Assembly (NCBI GenBank): GCA_032622095.1 | Contig: CP136061.1 | Location: forward strand, 1,058,001 to 1,122,000 | Origin: Siphonodentalium dalli | Taxonomy: Eukaryota > Mollusca > Scaphopoda > Gadilida > Siphonodentaliidae | DNA: 64,000 nucleotides | Direction of reading: 5' to 3' | Shown here: positions 1 to 11,299 of the stretch, one piece after another | Numbering within the stretch: the stretch's first letter is position 1 | How the letters are laid out: the number at the start of each line of letters is the position of its first letter | Notes under the pieces: model-generated | What the model was told of the DNA's origin: nothing | Databases searched by the model: none | What the model saw: only the letters and a program-made list of their open reading frames with translations | Made by a program: the position numbers and the translations under genes

Positions 1-656
1 ATGACATATATATAGGTCCCATATTTTAATCCCTCTGGACGGGCGGATGGCCATTTGGATTCGGTGGGGTGTGTTTAAACAGCGTCTTGGTTGTCACCCT
101 TTATATATACAATTTTGGAACAAGGAATGGAAGTCAACTTCGTCGTATACGTTTAGTGCAGGCTGAAACACGTCGGCCATTTGAAAATGTGGCGCCATTT
201 CGAATCTGTCGGCCACTATGATTGGTTTGTCGGAAAACATGTTGATGGTTGCCTCACGAATTAAACGATTTTGTTAATATTTGACACTAACTTAGCTGCC
301 TCAGGAGTTTGTCCATTCAAAATGTCCAATGTATACCCATCTGGGATGAATTGCTCATAATCTGCCTATAAAGTTAATTGCCAGGTTTGTGAACATAGCC
401 TTAATGCTAAATGAAAATTTGATTATCATGTTGGCGTGTATGGTTTTACACATGTTGGTACGGTAATATGTTCGATTACTTTTACTTTAAACATATGTTA
501 TTGTAAATTCATTTTACAACGGGATTGGGGTACAAGTTTTAACAACTTACAATGTCCCCGCCACAGATGCAATCTATATAATGAATTTAAACAAGATGAC
601 AGAGAATATATACATGATGAGGTTGGATAAAATTTGGTCAACAAAAAAGAAAGAAG
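1..656. other. No gene recognised
   Basis: AT-rich sequence with only short open frames of no recognisable similarity. I see no repeat family shared with the rest of the window. Confidence 0.5.
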
Positions 657-796
657 TTTGTCTCTCTCCTCTCTCTCCTCTCTCTCTCTCTCTCTCCTCC
701 TCTCTCCTCTCTCTCTCTCTCGTCTACTCTCTCTCTCTCTCTCTCTCCTCTCCTCTCTCTCTCTCTCTCTCTCTATCTCTTTCTCTCTCTCTCTCC
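657..796. repeat. CT microsatellite
   Basis: Imperfect (CT)n run with CTCC interruptions. It creates a Ser/Leu-only open frame that is not a gene. Confidence 0.95.
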
Positions 797-919
797 GGCA
801 AAACTGAGAATAGTGGGCCTCTGTTTATTTATAACGGGTATTTATATGCTATATGTGTTGCATTTTTTCGTCCGTAGCTTTAATGTAGTCAGTGGTGGCA
901 TTTATTATATATTTTTGAA

Positions 920-1615
920 AGATCTGTGTGTGTGTGTGTGTATCTGTCTGTGTGTAATCGATGGACTCGAAAATGGCCCAGCCGATTTCGATGAAACTTG
1001 GTATGTGGGGGTATTTTCGGGTCAGGAGTAACATAGGCCTATTGATTTTCAGATCCGAGGTCAACTTTTCACGTGCCGAGGTCAAATCTGTTTTTAACGC
1101 CGTTTTGCGCTAATATATTTCAGTTCGGTGCTCACAAATCGATTCGATATAGCGCGAATAATAAATTGCCAGTCATATAATTTGCACGGTTAGAATCTGT
1201 GGCGCTTCATCTTTCCAATGATGCATCACACGCCTGTGTACGTTTAAAGTTTCTACCTTAATTATCGGGAAGAACGCAGGGCCATGCTTCGCTCATCGAA
1301 ATCATTGCGTAAATATATTACGCCATCAACATATCGTGACGTGATCGCGTTAACTCTTATCCGGCCGATGTCGCGTTAACTCATCACCGGCCGAGGTATC
1401 CGCAAATGATATTGGGCTATATATCTCGTAAACGGGTGGAGCTATCGACTTGAAATTTGGTATGTGAATGTATCTTGCCCCGGATACGAATTTTATCGGG
1501 TCGCCGAGCCCGTGCGACGCCAGCTTCGCGCATGCGCACGACCAGATCTCGGAAACGGGTGGAGCAATCGACTTGAAATTTGGTTTTTGAATAGCCCGGA
1601 CGAAGTCGGGTCACC
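920..1615. repeat. Interspersed repeat, TG-headed, 'CGAAGTCGGGT' end
   Basis: A TG microsatellite (about 927-955) leads into text about a 'pattern, then value' kind of repeat: GACTCGAAAATGGCCCAGCC followed by a TTGGTATGT block. The block AACGGGTGGAG...CGACTTGAAATTTGGT occurs twice (about 1431 and 1553). The right end ATAGCCCGGACGAAGTCGGG (about 1591) recurs at about 21397-21420 as ATAGCCCGAACGAAGTCGAG, also behind a TG-rich, GACTCGAACAC-type head. Same family, class unknown; a Helitron-like element is possible but no diagnostic end was seen. Confidence 0.6.
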
Positions 1616-1691
1616 TTCTAGTTCCATATAAAAGACCCGTATGAGATTTTCGACTTCCGGCTGAAGCTTCTTGATATTTTGCGAAAACACT

Positions 1692-1866
1692 GTGCCAATT
1701 CGTTCTCGTATATATGCGAGTCTTCCATAAGGAGCCTCCAATATATAAGCTAATAGCCTAATACACTGGCCTAATAATATTTACATTGACATTGTAAGCA
1801 TGTGCAAGCTCTTGTATATGCGAGGGCTACGGGGAGACTCGCATATATAAGAGAATGCACTGGCGC
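1692..1866. repeat. Two degenerate copies of the palindromic hairpin module
   Basis: Partial copies (about 1692-1740 and 1811-1864) of the hairpin built on ATTCTCTTATATATGCGAG and its inverse, separated by ~70 bp. They are divergent and lack one arm each. Complete copies occur at 2021, 2310, 35529, 37204, 44116, 51303, 51452, 58269 and 58458. Confidence 0.75.
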
Positions 1867-1975
1867 ATGATCTTTAATGCTGCAAAAGCGCAGCTCCCGT
1901 CATGGAAGTGTTAAAGGATGATATACACCATTGTACGTGTGTGATTATCATCAAATGGGACCTCATTTTGACATA

Positions 1976-2434
1976 TGTGACCCGCCATATCAAATCCAGT
2001 CGTAATTCGGGTTTTTTTTACCCTGTGCCAATGCATTCTCTTATATATGCGAGTCGACCATTGGTCGCCTCGCATATATAAGAGAATGCATTGGCCTAAC
2101 AATTTTTTACAATTTTAATAATTTTTTCTTGTATTCTTTAACAATTTTATAATTTCACCCATACAGAGCCCCAGACAAACATGAACAGACGACACTCTTC
2201 TATATGCTTCTATATATGTGTGGGGCTCCCTGCAGGGTAATGGATGTTTTTTATTTTATGTCCTAAAAATTGTCAGAAACAATTATTTTAAAAAAATGAT
2301 AACAAATTGTTAGGCCAATGCATTCTCTTATATATGCGAGGCGACCTATGGTCGACTCGCATATATAAGAGAATGCATTGGCACAGGGTACAAAAAATCC
2401 CGACTTCCGACTGGATTTGATATGGCGGGTCACA
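1976..2434. mobile_element. MITE with TGTGACCCGCCATATC termini and two internal hairpins
   Basis: Inverted termini: TGTGACCCGCCATATCAAAT at the left and its complement ending GGCGGGTCACA at the right. Just inside each end is an ~80-bp palindrome (2021-2100 and 2310-2388), the two in opposite orientation and separated by an AT-rich spacer. The spacer contains a segment (about 2158-2240, AGAGCCCCAGACA...GGGGCTC) that recurs near 43970-44035. No coding capacity. Confidence 0.85.
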
Positions 2435-2508
2435 AATTTATTAAAGATGGCGATCTCTTCCCTTAACTGTCTGCACACATTTCAGGGTATAAAATATTAA
2501 GTTTGTCA

Positions 2509-3218
2509 AAAAACAAGAGAGTCAATGACTGTGGGGTCGCTCACCTGACTGTAAAGACTGAGAAGACCGGGACTCTGAAGAATACAGCAGTCAGCAATTG
2601 TCAAAATCACTTAAGATAAGTAATTCTAAACAGGGAAATAGCTGGAGGTTCTCAGATGAGCAAGGCTCTTCACCTTGACATTTTCAATTGCATACCACTG
2701 ACAAATCTCCACCCTTACCCTTTTTAAACAAGACAACCAGACCACAGTCCTAAGTTCACAAAATTCCTTTTGCACATCCCTCTTATAATTAAAGTACTTC
2801 AATCTCTAGAACTTGGAAATAACGAACCTGACATAGCCCATAAAGTTAAAATTTGTGGCCATTTTGGTCTAACAGTTTAACCCGAAGTAGGAAAATGTGG
2901 ACTGTTACTGGTTGAAAAATCAAATCTACAACTAATGTTGTATCAGGCATGAAATTTCCAAATGTTTAAAATGTTGATCAAAGTATGGGGTCAAAACCCC
3001 ACCCTCTACACTTCCGCCTCATTGCCCATCACCCAGGCACCTTAGACATCAATAGGAATCTATATATTGTTATACCAGCATCAAACAGCATAGATACAGG
3101 TAGGGTATGTGGTTGAGAGTTAAATCTCTTATCTCTGCTCCTATTTGAACAAACGTGAATCCCCATTTATGAGATCCATTCATCTAGAAATTTCAAACGG
3201 TATATTTTAAGAGTTAAA
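2509..3218. repeat. Interspersed repeat family I, copy 1 (left part)
   Basis: Begins around CAAGAGAGTCAATGACTGTG and continues through GGTTCTCAGATGAGCA. The same text is at 45171-45650 and resumes at 47283-47370. Each copy is interrupted by a different G-run-ended hAT MITE. The class of the host repeat is unknown. Confidence 0.75.
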
Positions 3219-3762
3219 CAGGGGGGGGGGGTCGGAAAAAAAATTCAGGCACGGATGGCATTTTTTCCCTTTCGATCATTTTTTTTACCCACCCACCCCC
3301 ACCGCCAAACTTTTTTCCGTTTTCGGCAGTTTTTTCCGACCATTTTTTTACACCACCCCCCTTTTAACACTAAAACAGAGATTTGCGGGGGGAAATTCAC
3401 TGTAAACAGCTGTATATGAATTTCTGTGCATACTATTTATCATGGATGTTAACATGGACAAGTAAATAGGAATGAGTCATTTTGAGGTTATTCGGCCAAA
3501 AAAACATGGCTGCCAGCGGTCATCTTGGATTTCAAAATTTGCAACAAAATACAACACGATAACTGCCTGCAGTCAGTTTACAGTTAGAATTACATTATTT
3601 CTCTCATTCAAAGTGGTTTTGAAGCCCAACTCATTGCCAAAACACTAAAAAACAAGCAGGAAATTTGTTTTTAGTTGCGGAAAAATTGTTTGTTGGTGGC
3701 TTTGATTACCCACCCACCCCGGCATACGTGCCGGAATTTTTTTTTTCGCTCCCCCCCCCCCC
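3219..3762. mobile_element. hAT-type MITE with G-run terminal inverted repeats
   Basis: The element starts CAGGGGGGGGGGGTCGG plus an A-run and ends with a T-run, CGCT and a run of 12 C; CAGGCACG/CGTGCCGG continue the inverted match. It is flanked by a perfect 8-bp direct repeat GAGTTAAA (3211-3218 and 3763-3770). An 8-bp target duplication and CAGGG ends are hallmarks of the hAT superfamily. It has no open frame of note, so it is non-autonomous. Confidence 0.85.
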
Positions 3763-3770
3763 GAGTTAAA

Positions 3771-4185
3771 GAGAAATTATTTTCCTCAAAAGTTTCCTAA
3801 AAATGACCCCATATATCCAAATTTAAAAACCAGTCACCGAAGGACCCTCCATACCAAACATAAACTAAGTAGGCCCGATGGTTCTTGAGAAGAAGTTGTT
3901 TTAAGAATTACTATGGAGGGAAAGAGTTATGGCCCTGGCTTCTCACCTGTATGACCTGATGAACTCATTTGAACACATCTGAATGTGAGTCACTTAGGGG
4001 ACATCCACACCAAAATATATAAACCAATTCGGTCTTTAAAATGTATCTGGAGAAGAAAAAAATTGATGGACGGATGGAGACATCCCAACAAAGGGATGGA
4101 TGGGAGGACAGACTGACTGAGAGACAGCCAAATTCAATCCAATATACCCCCAATGTTTTCTTTGCAAATCATGGTATAACGAGTT
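3771..4185. repeat. Interspersed repeat ('GAGTTATGGCCCTGG' family)
   Basis: Contains ACCAGTCACCGAAGGACCCTC, a 'GGTTCTTGAGAAGAAGTTG' block, AGAGTTATGGCCCTGG and a GGACGG-rich end. Related units are tandemly arranged at 5745-6180. I recall text of this kind from molluscan genomes, but the class is not determinable here. Confidence 0.6.
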
Positions 4186-4241
4186 CAACTGGATAGGTGG
4201 TGATTAAGAATATAATATTGGAACAGCCAAGCCTGAATATA

Positions 4242-4652
4242 GTGTCTGACATTTGCAGAATGAGGTCCCTAAAGGGCGAATTTAGTGACGCAATCCTGCA
4301 ATGCGGGCTAGCATCAACAAAGTCACCATCTGGGAACCTCATTCTGCTTAGGCCTCAACTGCTATGGGAGACATAGGAACAGACTGGTGTTCTCCAGTTA
4401 AAGTTGGTGATGTGCACCCATTGGGCACCTCAATTATCCATTTTATCTACTGCAAATTAGGGGGATATAGAAACTAAATAGAAGGGAAATGTAAGTAAAA
4501 ATGTCAAATTAAGACCCTATATACTTCCCTGAAGATGAGGCATAAGGACACTGATGTTCCCGGAGAGTGTATTTGGCGATGCTAGCATACTGTGCATGGC
4601 AGCATCACTAAATTCACCCACTGTGGACCTCATTCTGCAAATGTCAGACACA
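4242..4652. mobile_element. TIR element ending GTGTCTGACATTTGCAGAAT
   Basis: Left end GTGTCTGACATTTGCAGAAT is mirrored at the right by CATTCTGCAAATGTCAGACAC. Subterminal GAATTTAGTGAC and its inverse also match. About 410 bp, no coding capacity, superfamily unknown. Confidence 0.7.
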
Positions 4653-4829
4653 CAGGCATTTTGTTTTAATTTGATTTTAATGACACACATGGGAAATGAG
4701 TGCTAATCAGTTGTTTACTGTTTACAACTGTCTGCCAGATAACATCTCATTACAAGAAAACCATAGTCAGAAATGGTAACGCCACCAAGATCATATTATT
4801 AGCCATAAATATAAATTATAATATAAAAT

Positions 4830-4970
4830 ATATTGATTACATGAATGCATCGCCTAAGAATTCCGTTTAAAACAACTAATCCTTCAAATTATTACAAATA
4901 ACTACGGCTTATTACTGCAGGTTTCTCATTCACCACACCACAAAGCTTCCAAATGCGGATCAAATATCTG
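4830..4970. repeat. Interspersed repeat family J, inverted copy
   Basis: Contains AAACAACTAATCCTTCAAAT and CAGGTTTCTCATTCACCAC. The reverse complement of this text occurs at about 25480-25640 and 26830-26980. Class unknown. Confidence 0.65.
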
Positions 4971-5744
4971 AGGTATTGTGTTCCGCCAAGAGTGCATGGC
5001 CGAACCATTGTTCATACCTAAACGTCGAAAGCAATTAACGCGGTCATAATGGTTAACTATAACTATAAGACATCCAGCGAATACACACCCCACGAAAACC
5101 CGAAATGTGTTGTCCTGGGAGATATCCCATCGCTATAGCTCAATTTGACATGGCCAGATTAGCCTTTCTACAATATCCTAAAAACAATAAAGCTTCTCAA
5201 ATCATCGGCATAGTCAATAGAACTTTCACGAACTTGGACATTCCAACTACAGCTTTTATCGGACTCGGGGTCGCAGTACAACTTTAACGCGTCCCAAAAT
5301 AACCGCATTCGGTGTAGCACTACAGCTTTTAAAGCAACCCAATCTATTTATAAAACCTACATCGGTCCACGTCTTTCTAATATTTGGCCAACAGTATACA
5401 CCGGTGGCGTTAATGACTGTGTTATTAACTCGCTCTGTCTGGAACTAATACCACTGGCTGAATCTGCTGGTGCAAGAGGTGAGATGGTGGGGTGCTGTTG
5501 GTTGGTGGCAGGGTGGTGGTCTGGGTCATGAGGGGGAGGGTGATGGAAAGGGACAGTTTCCATGCTATCATTCAAGATTTTCATAACTCTGCAGATGTTA
5601 CAATGGTGTTTGTTTTTCTAATTTATTGTTTTCTGGACATTGGGTGCAGGGGCAGCGCAGAGTGGGTGTATGTGCGGGGGGGGGACTTTTTTTTTTAATT
5701 GAGCAAGGATTTCAATTTCCATTTTTTTTGTTATGTCCCTGGCT
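4971..5744. other. No gene recognised
   Basis: Several short open frames on both strands, one rich in His/Pro on the minus strand (5357-5584), none with recognisable domains or splice context. Nothing supported. Confidence 0.4.
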
Positions 5745-6185
5745 CGGCCCCTATTTGACGCAGTGACCCCATTTGAACAAATCTGAACACCAGTCACACA
5801 AGGACCCCCCATACCAAATAGTAGCTAAATCGGCCCAATGGTTCTTGACAAGTCGTTCTAAGGAGGAATAGAGTTATGGCCCTGGTTTCGCAACTAATTG
5901 ACCGGGTGACCTCATTTGAACAAATCTGAACACCAGTCAACCAAGGACCCTCCATACCAAATATTAGCTAAATCGACCCAATGGTTATTGACAAGTCGTT
6001 CTAATAATTACTATGGATGAATAGAGTTATGACCCTGGTTTCGCAACTAATTGACCGGGTGACCTCATTTGAACAAATCTGAATGTGATTTACCTAGGGA
6101 ACATCCACACCAAATATGAACGCATTCTGTTTTCCGGTTCTGGAGGAGAAGATGATTATTGACGGACGGACGGACAAGCAACACG
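5745..6185. repeat. Tandem ~120-bp units of the 'GAGTTATGGCCCTGG' family
   Basis: Three successive units share TGACC(T/C)CATTTGAACAAAT, then ACCAGTCA, CCATACCAAAT and GAGTTATGRCCCTGGTTTCG. The last unit runs out into GGACGGACGGACAAGC. Related to 3771-4185. Confidence 0.75.
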
Positions 6186-6308
6186 AGATTCTGTCCCGAG
6201 GAAAAAATAATTTTCTCCAATTATTTTCTATGAATCGGGACAAAAAATATGACTATTTTTAGAATATTACAATTCAATTTTATTAGAAATATATATTTTG
6301 AAAAGCTT

Positions 6309-6761
6309 TTAAAGGTACTAAATCCGATCAGACGCTCCTAAATTACTATTTCTTTGGCTTCGGGGGTAACAAATATTTGATTCGAGTCGAGGAACCCACC
6401 CATCAAAGCTCAGAGTGATCAGATATCGATTTTAGTTTGTTATTGCTCGAGATGTGTAATAAGAAATACGTGGTCAAACGGAGGGTCTCGAACAAAATTG
6501 CGGATGAAGATGGACAACTCTAAAATCAAGTGGTAATACGCTAAAATTTCGTGATACTTTAGTGATAATACGGCCATATTTTGTTGAAGAAAATGTTGAT
6601 AAATAACAAGTTTTGGGAAATTTGATACCATAGTTGACATTGGTCAGCATTATTTTGTTGCAATATATCGATTTTGATAACTAAAGCGTATTTTGAAGAA
6701 ATGTTGTTGTTGTTGTATCTTGATGGTATGGGGACCGTCTGATCGGATTGGGTACCTTTAA
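6309..6761 (+). mobile_element. TTAA-ended MITE family A, copy A1
   Basis: Ends TTAAAGGTACTAAATCCGAT and ATCGGATTGGGTACCTTTAA form the terminal inverted repeat, with TTAA at both edges. Internal landmarks are GAACCCACCCATCAAAGCTC, an ATATCGAT site and a GTTGTTGTTG stretch before the right end. Other copies: 10147, 10684, 11929 and 31641. TTAA targeting fits the piggyBac or Kolobok superfamilies. Confidence 0.85.
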
Positions 6762-6867
6762 GTGAAATAATATTTAAATAGCATATTATGTGCAACAGTA
6801 GATGGTTCTCTTCTGTCTTTTTTATAATAGTAGTTGAAACATGCCTAGAAAATAGATTGAATACATA

Positions 6868-7156
6868 TGCCGTTGTTGTTGTTTTGTTGTTGTATTTGTT
6901 GTTGTTTCTGTTTCTGTTGTTGTTGTTTTGTTGTTGTTGTTGTTGCTGTTGTCCTTGTTGTTGTTTTGTCTTTGTTGTTGCTCTTGTTGTTGCTGGCGTT
7001 ATTGTTGTTTCTGCTGTTGTTGTTGCTGTTGTTATTGTTTTGTTGTTGTTGTTGTCGTTGTTTTTGTCCTTGTTGTTGCTGCTCTTGTTGTTGTTGCTGG
7101 TGCTGTTGTTTTGTCGTTGGCATTGTTGTTTTGTTGTTGTTGTTGTTGTTGGAATG
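6868..7156. repeat. Imperfect GTT trinucleotide microsatellite
   Basis: About 290 bp of (GTT)n with GCT, CTT and TTT interruptions. It yields poly-Gln/Asn, poly-Val and poly-Leu/Cys frames on both strands, none of them a gene. Confidence 0.95.
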
Positions 7157-7257
7157 CTACCGGGAAGAGATAAGGCATCTTTAAAATATTCTGAAATTGG
7201 AGAACAGTAACAACGCATGGATTATATTTTCAATATATGACAGTTCATATTGTTCTT

Positions 7258-7625
7258 ATGAAACACTCCGGTTGGGTGATAAAATAGAAATGGAGAATAA
7301 TCTTGCTTAAGATAGTTATTTTTAAGAAAATTAATCAAAATTTACAGCACACATCGTAATTCTTATATATTAATTAAATGCAATGAATCTTGATGGCGAA
7401 ATCATTTGCGTTAGTTTATCGCCGATTGTTGCGTCCCGAATCGAGATGTAAATATATACAATCAAGCGTAGTTCATGCAGATGATGATTTCTGTGGAGTG
7501 GTATGGTCGATTTCTTTGAGTTTTTCGGCGATGTTAGTAAAATGCTACATCCCACATTTGGCATAGTGCCTGTGTACAAACTTTTCAGCTCGACGCACCC
7601 AAATAAGTCCATAATATGTTTTTAA
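7258..7625 (-). repeat. Interspersed repeat family F, copy F1
   Basis: Reverse complement of text at 20008-20378 and of 57981-58245 plus 58715-58800. Shared landmarks (as in F2) are TATGGACTTGTTCGGGTGCG at one end and AAGATTATTC with a CACTTTAA end at the other. No coding. Confidence 0.75.
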
Positions 7626-7824
7626 TACCGAAATAACTTCCATTATTGCAAACTTGTGGTGATCAACATAAGATAATATATAGGTGACTAAATAGTTCCG
7701 ATGATACGTACAACTAGATGTATCGGTCCGCAAAGTACCATCCTTGTGGCAGTGATCTATAGCAGTGGTAACGGAGAGGGCGCTGCATGGAGTTTGGTAT
7801 ATACATTGTATAATATATAATATA

Positions 7825-8673
7825 GGGTCTGTACACTAAATCCGGCCATTTACGGGACCATATTATATTGTACTCAACAGAATATATGCAACAAATGAAT
7901 GAATTTGAACCATGGTTTAGTCCAAAATGTGCTCTATGAACTAATTATAATGTAATTATAATGGAAATTAGTCGTAAACTATTTTGCACTAATCCATGGC
8001 TCAAATTCATTAATGTGTTGTATATATTCTGTTAAAGGGGTACTGTACGCCAAATGTTGTTGTTGGTTTTTATAGTCTCCGAGTCGGAGAATAAGGTAAC
8101 AATTTGTTCATTATTTGAAAGTCTGTTGAGTACGAAGTAGTGTTACGGATGACAAATTTACCGGAATGCAAAAATACAAATTGTCGTTGTCGAGTAATTT
8201 TTGTACAGTTTTCAACCAAATGAATCAAATAAAAGTTATATTATATGCATACTAGTCCCATATAATCAATTAAGTTATTGTATCGTCGCTAGTCAGTGAG
8301 TGGCTTGAGTGTTCTCCCCGTATTATCATAATATTTTAAGCGATCGTGTGTGCGATCGGTTTAACAATCCAGTATCCCTCAATTACTTGATTTGATTACG
8401 GAAATTCGTAATTTAATTGACGCCATTTTATGGCTCCAGTCATAAATTCAATTTATATCAAATTATTAACTTTTAAATTATTAAATTTTAAGATAGCCTA
8501 TTAACCTGAGCGTTTACAGAATACAACTTCGACTCAAATTACTTATGTTTCTATATATTATCGATATTAGATCGTTGTTGTCACCGGAAATTTAATGAAA
8601 ATGGCGTACAGTACCCCTTTAAGTATAAAGGGAGATGGTCCTTAAAATGGCCGGATTTAGTGTACATTACCCC
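7825..8673. mobile_element. MITE family C, copy C1, split by family B
   Basis: Left GTACACTAAATCCGGCCATT is mirrored by AATGGCCGGATTTAGTGTAC at the right. Inside is a second inverted pair around CAGAATATATGCAACA and TGTTGTATATATTCTG. Copy B1 (8032-8622) is inserted at a TTAA just after TATATATTCTG. The related copy at 32886-32980 has this junction uninterrupted. Confidence 0.8.
8032..8622 (+). mobile_element. TTAA-ended MITE family B, copy B1
   Basis: Termini TTAAAGGGGTACTGTACGCC and GGCGTACAGTACCCCTTTAA. 591 bp. A nearly identical copy of equal length lies at 9054-9644 and an inverted copy at 34899-35477. Nested in MITE C1. Non-coding. Confidence 0.9.
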
Positions 8674-9053
8674 GTCCACCAATGCATTATGTTAAACACG
8701 TGCGTGTTTATCGACGGTATTGTCTATTTACAGTGTTGTTACGATAACTCGAACATATTCAATATAATGAACCAGTCTATTCTATGAACGCATCACTATA
8801 CCTACATACAATATTATATTTCAAAAACACTTTAAAACTTTTAAACTGGCATGGCTCATTCGAGCTTCCAAATTTTGTCACGTAATTTGGAATTATTTAT
8901 AAGACAGGTTGATAGATACCCGAAATATTGATATGCCGGCTTCATATGCTCTGAAAAAATACCTCCCATCGTCACAGCCATTTTCCTGCTGTTTTAAATT
9001 TTTCGCACAGAAGTTAAACAAACGCTCTTTATTTCTACCATATCAGAAATAGA

Positions 9054-9644
9054 TTAAAGGGGTACTGTACGCCACATGTTGTTGTTGGTTTCTATAGTCT
9101 CCGAGTCGGGGAATAAGGTAACAATTTTTCCATTATTTGAAAGTCTGTTGAGTACGAAGTCATGTTACGGATGACAAATTTACCGGAATGCAAAAATACA
9201 AATTGTCGTTGTAGAGTAATTTTTGTAAAGTTTTCAACCAAATGAATCAAATAAAAGTTATATTATATGCATACTAGTCCCATATAATCATTTAAGTTAT
9301 TGTATCGTCGCTAGTCAGTGAGTGGCTTGAGTGTTCTCCCCGTATCATCATAATATTTTAAGCAATCGTGTGTGCGATCGGTTTAAAAATCCAGTATCCC
9401 TCAATTACTATTTTTGATTAAGGTAATTCGTAATTTAATTGACGCCATTTTATGGCTCCAGTCATAAATTCAATTTATATCAAATTATTAACTTTTAAAT
9501 TATTAAATTTTAAGATAGCCTATTAACCTGAGCGTTTACAGAATACATCTTCGACTCAAATTACTTATGTTTCTATATATTATCGATATTAGATCGTTGT
9601 TGTCACCGGAAATTTAATGAAAATGGCGTACAGTACCCCTTTAA
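9054..9644 (+). mobile_element. TTAA-ended MITE family B, copy B2
   Basis: Same termini, length (591 bp) and interior as B1 with few differences, implying recent amplification of both. Confidence 0.9.
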
Positions 9645-10146
9645 TACGGAACACTATTTACTGTTCCACGCAGTGCACATGGTTGATGATTGTTTAGGAC
9701 CCAAACACATTGTTTATATTTGTATTTTTATGACTTCAATGCGTCTTCATGTGACATATAATGCTTGAAGAATGGTAGTTCACGTATTTGTCGACTTATT
9801 TCGATACGGGGAAAAATTCAAAAGTTAATATTATTAGGTGTATATTGGAGTGCAAAGCGCCGTGTAGCTTTATATGTATTTAAATTATGTTTTATTTTCT
9901 CAAGATGTAATATTTCATTTTAGTATGCAATAACGATAAATATGTAAACTTTAAGAGATCTTACCTAACTTATAGAAGAATGCATGGTTCGGTAAAATAA
10001 AAAAAACCTTGTGAAATTAATGTATGGATTAATGAAAAATTTATTCTGTGTCAAAATAAACATTCTAGAGCATGCTCAGTTCTGAATTGTATACGACCTA
10101 AGTATGCCTTGGCTAAAATTCCTTCAGTCTGCTTCATTATTACATA
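9645..10146. other. No gene recognised
   Basis: AT-rich, no long open frame, no shared repeat seen. Confidence 0.5.
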
Positions 10147-10536
10147 TAATCCGAATTAACGCTCCTGAGTTATATACTATTTATTTGGTTGGGGGGGGGG
10201 TAAAAAAAACACTATTTGATTTGAGTATAGGAACCCACCCATCAAAGCTCAGAGTTATCAGATATCGATTTTTTTAATTTTAAATTTTTCACCACCTGTA
10301 ATATGTGGCGGCCTGGCAAATATTCGACGAGCCGACCAACGTACTCTCGATACCAAATTGCGTTGAACAAAATATTGATACATAACACATTTTGGAAAAT
10401 TTTGTATTAGAGTTGACAGTGGTTAGCATTATTTGTTAGTAAGTAATCGATTCTGATAACTGTAAAGCGTCTTTGAAGAACTATTGTTGTTGGAATCTGA
10501 TGATACGGGGACCATCGAATCGGATTATGTACCTCA
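10147..10536 (+). mobile_element. MITE family A, copy A2 (eroded ends)
   Basis: Interior matches A1 (GAACCCACCCATCAAAGCTC, GGGGACCATCGAATCGGAT). The left terminus has lost the TTAAAGGTAC portion and the right reads ATGTACCTCAA. Confidence 0.75.
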
Positions 10537-10683
10537 AGTTTCAAGTTTATTAACATCTCTCTTTATCACATTTGATATAAGAGATAATTACATATAAACA
10601 AGTAATAACATACATGTATGTGATAATATTCATCAATGAATGAGCTTGGAAGCAAAAATGTATGAAATATTTTGTTTTGTTAT

Positions 10684-11096
10684 TTAAATGTACTCAATCC
10701 GAATTGTCGCTCGCAAATTACTATTTCCTTGGCATCGGCGGTAAAAGATATTTGACTCGAGTCGAGGAACCCACCATCAAAGCTCAGAGTGATCAGATAT
10801 CGATGTTTGAAGTCTATTATTTTTATTTTAAGTGGCCCAGTAAACAGTCGACGAGAAGACTTCTCTCTGACCAAATTGCGGATGAAGATGGATAACCCTA
10901 AAATCAAGTGCCTTTTTTGCGTCAGATATTTGACAAATAACAGGTTTTGGGCAATTTTATACTATAGTTGACTGTGATTGACATTATTTTGGGGCAATTA
11001 CTCGATTCTGATAACTGAAGCGGCATTTCAAAAAATATTTGTTGTTGTTGGAATCTGATGATATGGGGACCATCGAATCGGATTGAGTACCTTTAA
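10684..11096 (+). mobile_element. TTAA-ended MITE family A, copy A3
   Basis: Starts TTAAATGTACTCAATCCGAA and ends CGGATTGAGTACCTTTAA. It lies about 200 bp beyond the stop codon of the IL-17-like gene, which therefore sits between A3 and A4. Confidence 0.85.
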
Positions 11097-11299
11097 ATGT
11101 GATTCTAATTATAATCGTGAATGCTGTATAAGTCATCACATATTTCCCCTCCGGATGCTCACGTACAAGTGTAAGCTCTCGAGGTGGTTACTGCATTTCC
11201 GTAGTGTGTTTGATATATACAACTATGCAAGACCATCATTTGTATTTTCGTGTCCAGAGTTAAATAATTCGTACAACTTACATTCATTTGGTTTCGTAT

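Noticed and set aside
6559-7218. Gln/Asn-rich 219-codon frame and Val/Leu/Cys frames opposite
   Set aside because: Produced by the GTT microsatellite and MITE A1.
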